Of a DNA stretch of 23,498 nt, positions 22,161-23,498 are shown one piece after another. The notes under the pieces were generated by a model. It worked only from the letters and a program-made list of their open reading frames with translations, was not told the DNA's origin and made no database searches. The stretch covers positions 6,959-30,456 of the forward strand of contig DHXA01000033.1 in NCBI GenBank assembly GCA_002413455.1, given 5' to 3'. Position 1 is the first letter of the stretch; the number at the start of each line of letters is the position of its first letter. A program made the translations under genes and the position numbers. The stretch comes from Rhodanobacter sp. UBA5168 (GTDB lineage Bacteria > Pseudomonadota > Gammaproteobacteria > Xanthomonadales > Rhodanobacteraceae).

Positions 22161-23498
22161 TCAGCCCTTCTTGGCTTTGGTCAGCAGCTGGTCGAGCAAG
22201 GCGATTGCCAGGTCGATCTCCTCGTGGGTGATCTCCAGCGACGGCGCGAACGTGATCACGTTCTTGTACCAGCCGCCCACGTCCAGCACGAGGCCGATCT
22301 TCCTGCCGGCGTGTTCCAGATCGCCGGCCAGGCCGATGTCGACCATCCTGTCGAGCAGCGCCTTGTTCGGGGTGAAGCCGTCCTCGGTGCAGATCTCCGC
22401 ACGCAGCGCCAGACCGAGCCCATCGACGTCGCCGATTTCCTTGTGGCGCTTCTGCAGGTCACGCAGGCCTTCGAGGAAATGCGCGCCCTTCTTCGGCACA
22501 CTGGTCTCGTAGTCCAGTTCGTAACCCATCTTGATCACTTCCAGACCCAGCGCGGTGCCGAGCGGGTTGGAATTGAACGTGGAATGGGTCGAACCCGGCG
22601 GGAAGATCGTCGGGTTGATCAGCTCCTCGCGCGCCCACAACCCGGACAGCGGATTGAGGCCGTTGGTGAGCGCCTTGCCGAACACGATCACGTCAGGCGT
22701 CACGCCGAAATGCTCGATCGACCACAGCTTGCCGGTGCGCCAGAAACCCATCTGGATCTCATCGACCACCATCAGGATGCCGTACTGGTCGAGCACCTTC
22801 TTCAGGTCCTTGAAGAAATTCATCGGCGGGATCACGTAGCCGCCGGTGCCCTGGATCGGCTCGACATAGAACGCAGCATATTCGGCCTGCTTCACCTTGG
22901 GATCCCACACGCCGTTGTATTCGGTCTCGAACAGGCGCGCGAACTGGCGCACGCAGGCGTCCGAATATTCTTCCGGCGTCATGCCCTTCGGGCGGCGGAA
23001 CGGATACGGGAACGGGATGAACATCGCGCGCTCGCCGAAATGGCCGAAGCGGCGGCGATAGCGGTAGCTCGAGGTGATCGCCGAAGCACCCAGCGTGCGG
23101 CCATGGTAGCCGCCCTCGAACGCGAACATCAGGCTCTTGCCGTTGCTGGCGTTGCGCACGATCTTCAGTGAATCCTCGATCGCCTGCGCACCGCCCACGT
23201 TGAAATGCACGCGGCCGTCCAGACCGAATTTCTTCTTCGCATCCAGCGCCACCGTCTTGGCCAGCTCGATGCGGGTCTGGTGCAGGTACTGGCTGGCCAC
23301 CTGCGGCAGCAGGTCGATCTGTTGCTTCAGCACGTTGTCCAGACGCGGATTGCGGTAACCGAAGTTGACCGCGGAATACCACATCTGCAGGTCGAGGAAC
23401 GGGGTGCCCGCGGTGTCGTACATGTAACTGCCTTCACAGGTACGGAAGATCTTCGGCGGATCCACGTAATGCACGGTGTCGCCGAACGAGCTGTACTT
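22161..23498 (-). CDS. Class III (omega) PLP aminotransferase, 5' end outside window
   Basis: The last 445 codons of an aminotransferase of the 4-aminobutyrate/ornithine class, read from beyond the right edge (reverse frame KYSSFGDTVHYVDPP at the edge). The PLP-binding aspartate is in VVDEIQMGFWRTGK, the lysine is in VIVFGKALTNGLNP and the phosphate contact is in GSTHSTFNSNPLGTA. The N-terminal half has FNVGGAQAIEDSLK, typical of class III enzymes. The GTG at 23474 could be read as a start, but the frame continues to the edge with family-like sequence, so the gene is treated as partial. Substrate is not predictable; relatives use omega-amino acids or diamines. It converges on the KAS gene across a strong terminator. 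Confidence 0.9.
   Translation of the reverse strand, partial: KYSSFGDTVHYVDPPKIFRTCEGSYMYDTAGTPFLDLQMWYSAVNFGYRNPRLDNVLKQQIDLLPQVASQYLHQTRIELAKTVALDAKKKFGLDGRVHFNVGGAQAIEDSLKIVRNASNGKSLMFAFEGGYHGRTLGASAITSSYRYRRRFGHFGERAMFIPFPYPFRRPKGMTPEEYSDACVRQFARLFETEYNGVWDPKVKQAEYAAFYVEPIQGTGGYVIPPMNFFKDLKKVLDQYGILMVVDEIQMGFWRTGKLWSIEHFGVTPDVIVFGKALTNGLNPLSGLWAREELINPTIFPPGSTHSTFNSNPLGTALGLEVIKMGYELDYETSVPKKGAHFLEGLRDLQKRHKEIGDVDGLGLALRAEICTEDGFTPNKALLDRMVDIGLAGDLEHAGRKIGLVLDVGGWYKNVITFAPSLEITHEEIDLAIALLDQLLTKAKKG

Noticed and set aside
20506..22161. 551-codon reverse ORF across the ACP and KAS genes
   Set aside because: It is antisense to two genes with intact active sites and has no family-like sequence.
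22134..23171. 345-codon forward ORF
   Set aside because: It is antisense to the class III aminotransferase.
1..23498. tRNA, rRNA, CRISPR arrays, insertion sequences or phage genes
   Set aside because: None were found by eye; there are no regularly spaced repeats, transposase-like proteins or integrase-like proteins.

Overview
The window is GC-rich, densely packed bacterial chromosome. Protein content (TctE-type sensor kinase, NodT-type outer-membrane lipoprotein, lone SET protein, ComEA-like periplasmic protein, a peculiar acyl-carrier/ketosynthase locus) suggests a gammaproteobacterium of the Xanthomonadales, most likely Rhodanobacteraceae. This is inferred from protein flavour only: no rRNA or tRNA gene is present.

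Layout. 1-4.0 kb, minus strand: start of a rhomboid protease, an NlpC/P60 peptidase with a histidine-rich linker, a YggS-type PLP protein and an M20 dipeptidase. 4.0-5.5 kb, plus strand: an exported helix-hairpin-helix protein, a SET-domain protein and a RimJ/RimL-type acetyltransferase. 5.6-8.75 kb, minus strand: an M1 metallopeptidase translationally coupled to an unrecognised multi-pass membrane protein. A 255-bp divergent spacer carries a perfect 13-bp inverted repeat. 9.0-15.6 kb, plus strand: a response regulator and sensor kinase, then a complete tripartite ABC exporter (outer-membrane factor, permease, ATPase, adaptor).

15.7-22.1 kb: a carboxylesterase, two overlapping ArnE/ArnF-like SMR subunits and a DegT-type aminotransferase on plus; convergent to these, an arginase-fold protein and a FemAB-like N-acyltransferase on minus; divergent from the latter, an acyl carrier protein and a ketosynthase on plus. 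A strong terminator follows, and the window ends in a class III aminotransferase on minus that is cut by the window edge.

The most interesting stretch is about 16.5-23.5 kb. It combines acyl-chain building (ACP, KAS), amino-group chemistry (two PLP aminotransferases, an arginase-fold hydrolase), probable N-acyl transfer (FemAB/GNAT fold) and small membrane carriers. That combination suggests, as inference only, an undescribed amino-lipid or N-acylated amine pathway. The second item is the kinase-regulator-exporter unit with its own promoter region. Many gene pairs overlap as ATGA or TGATG, which indicates translational coupling.
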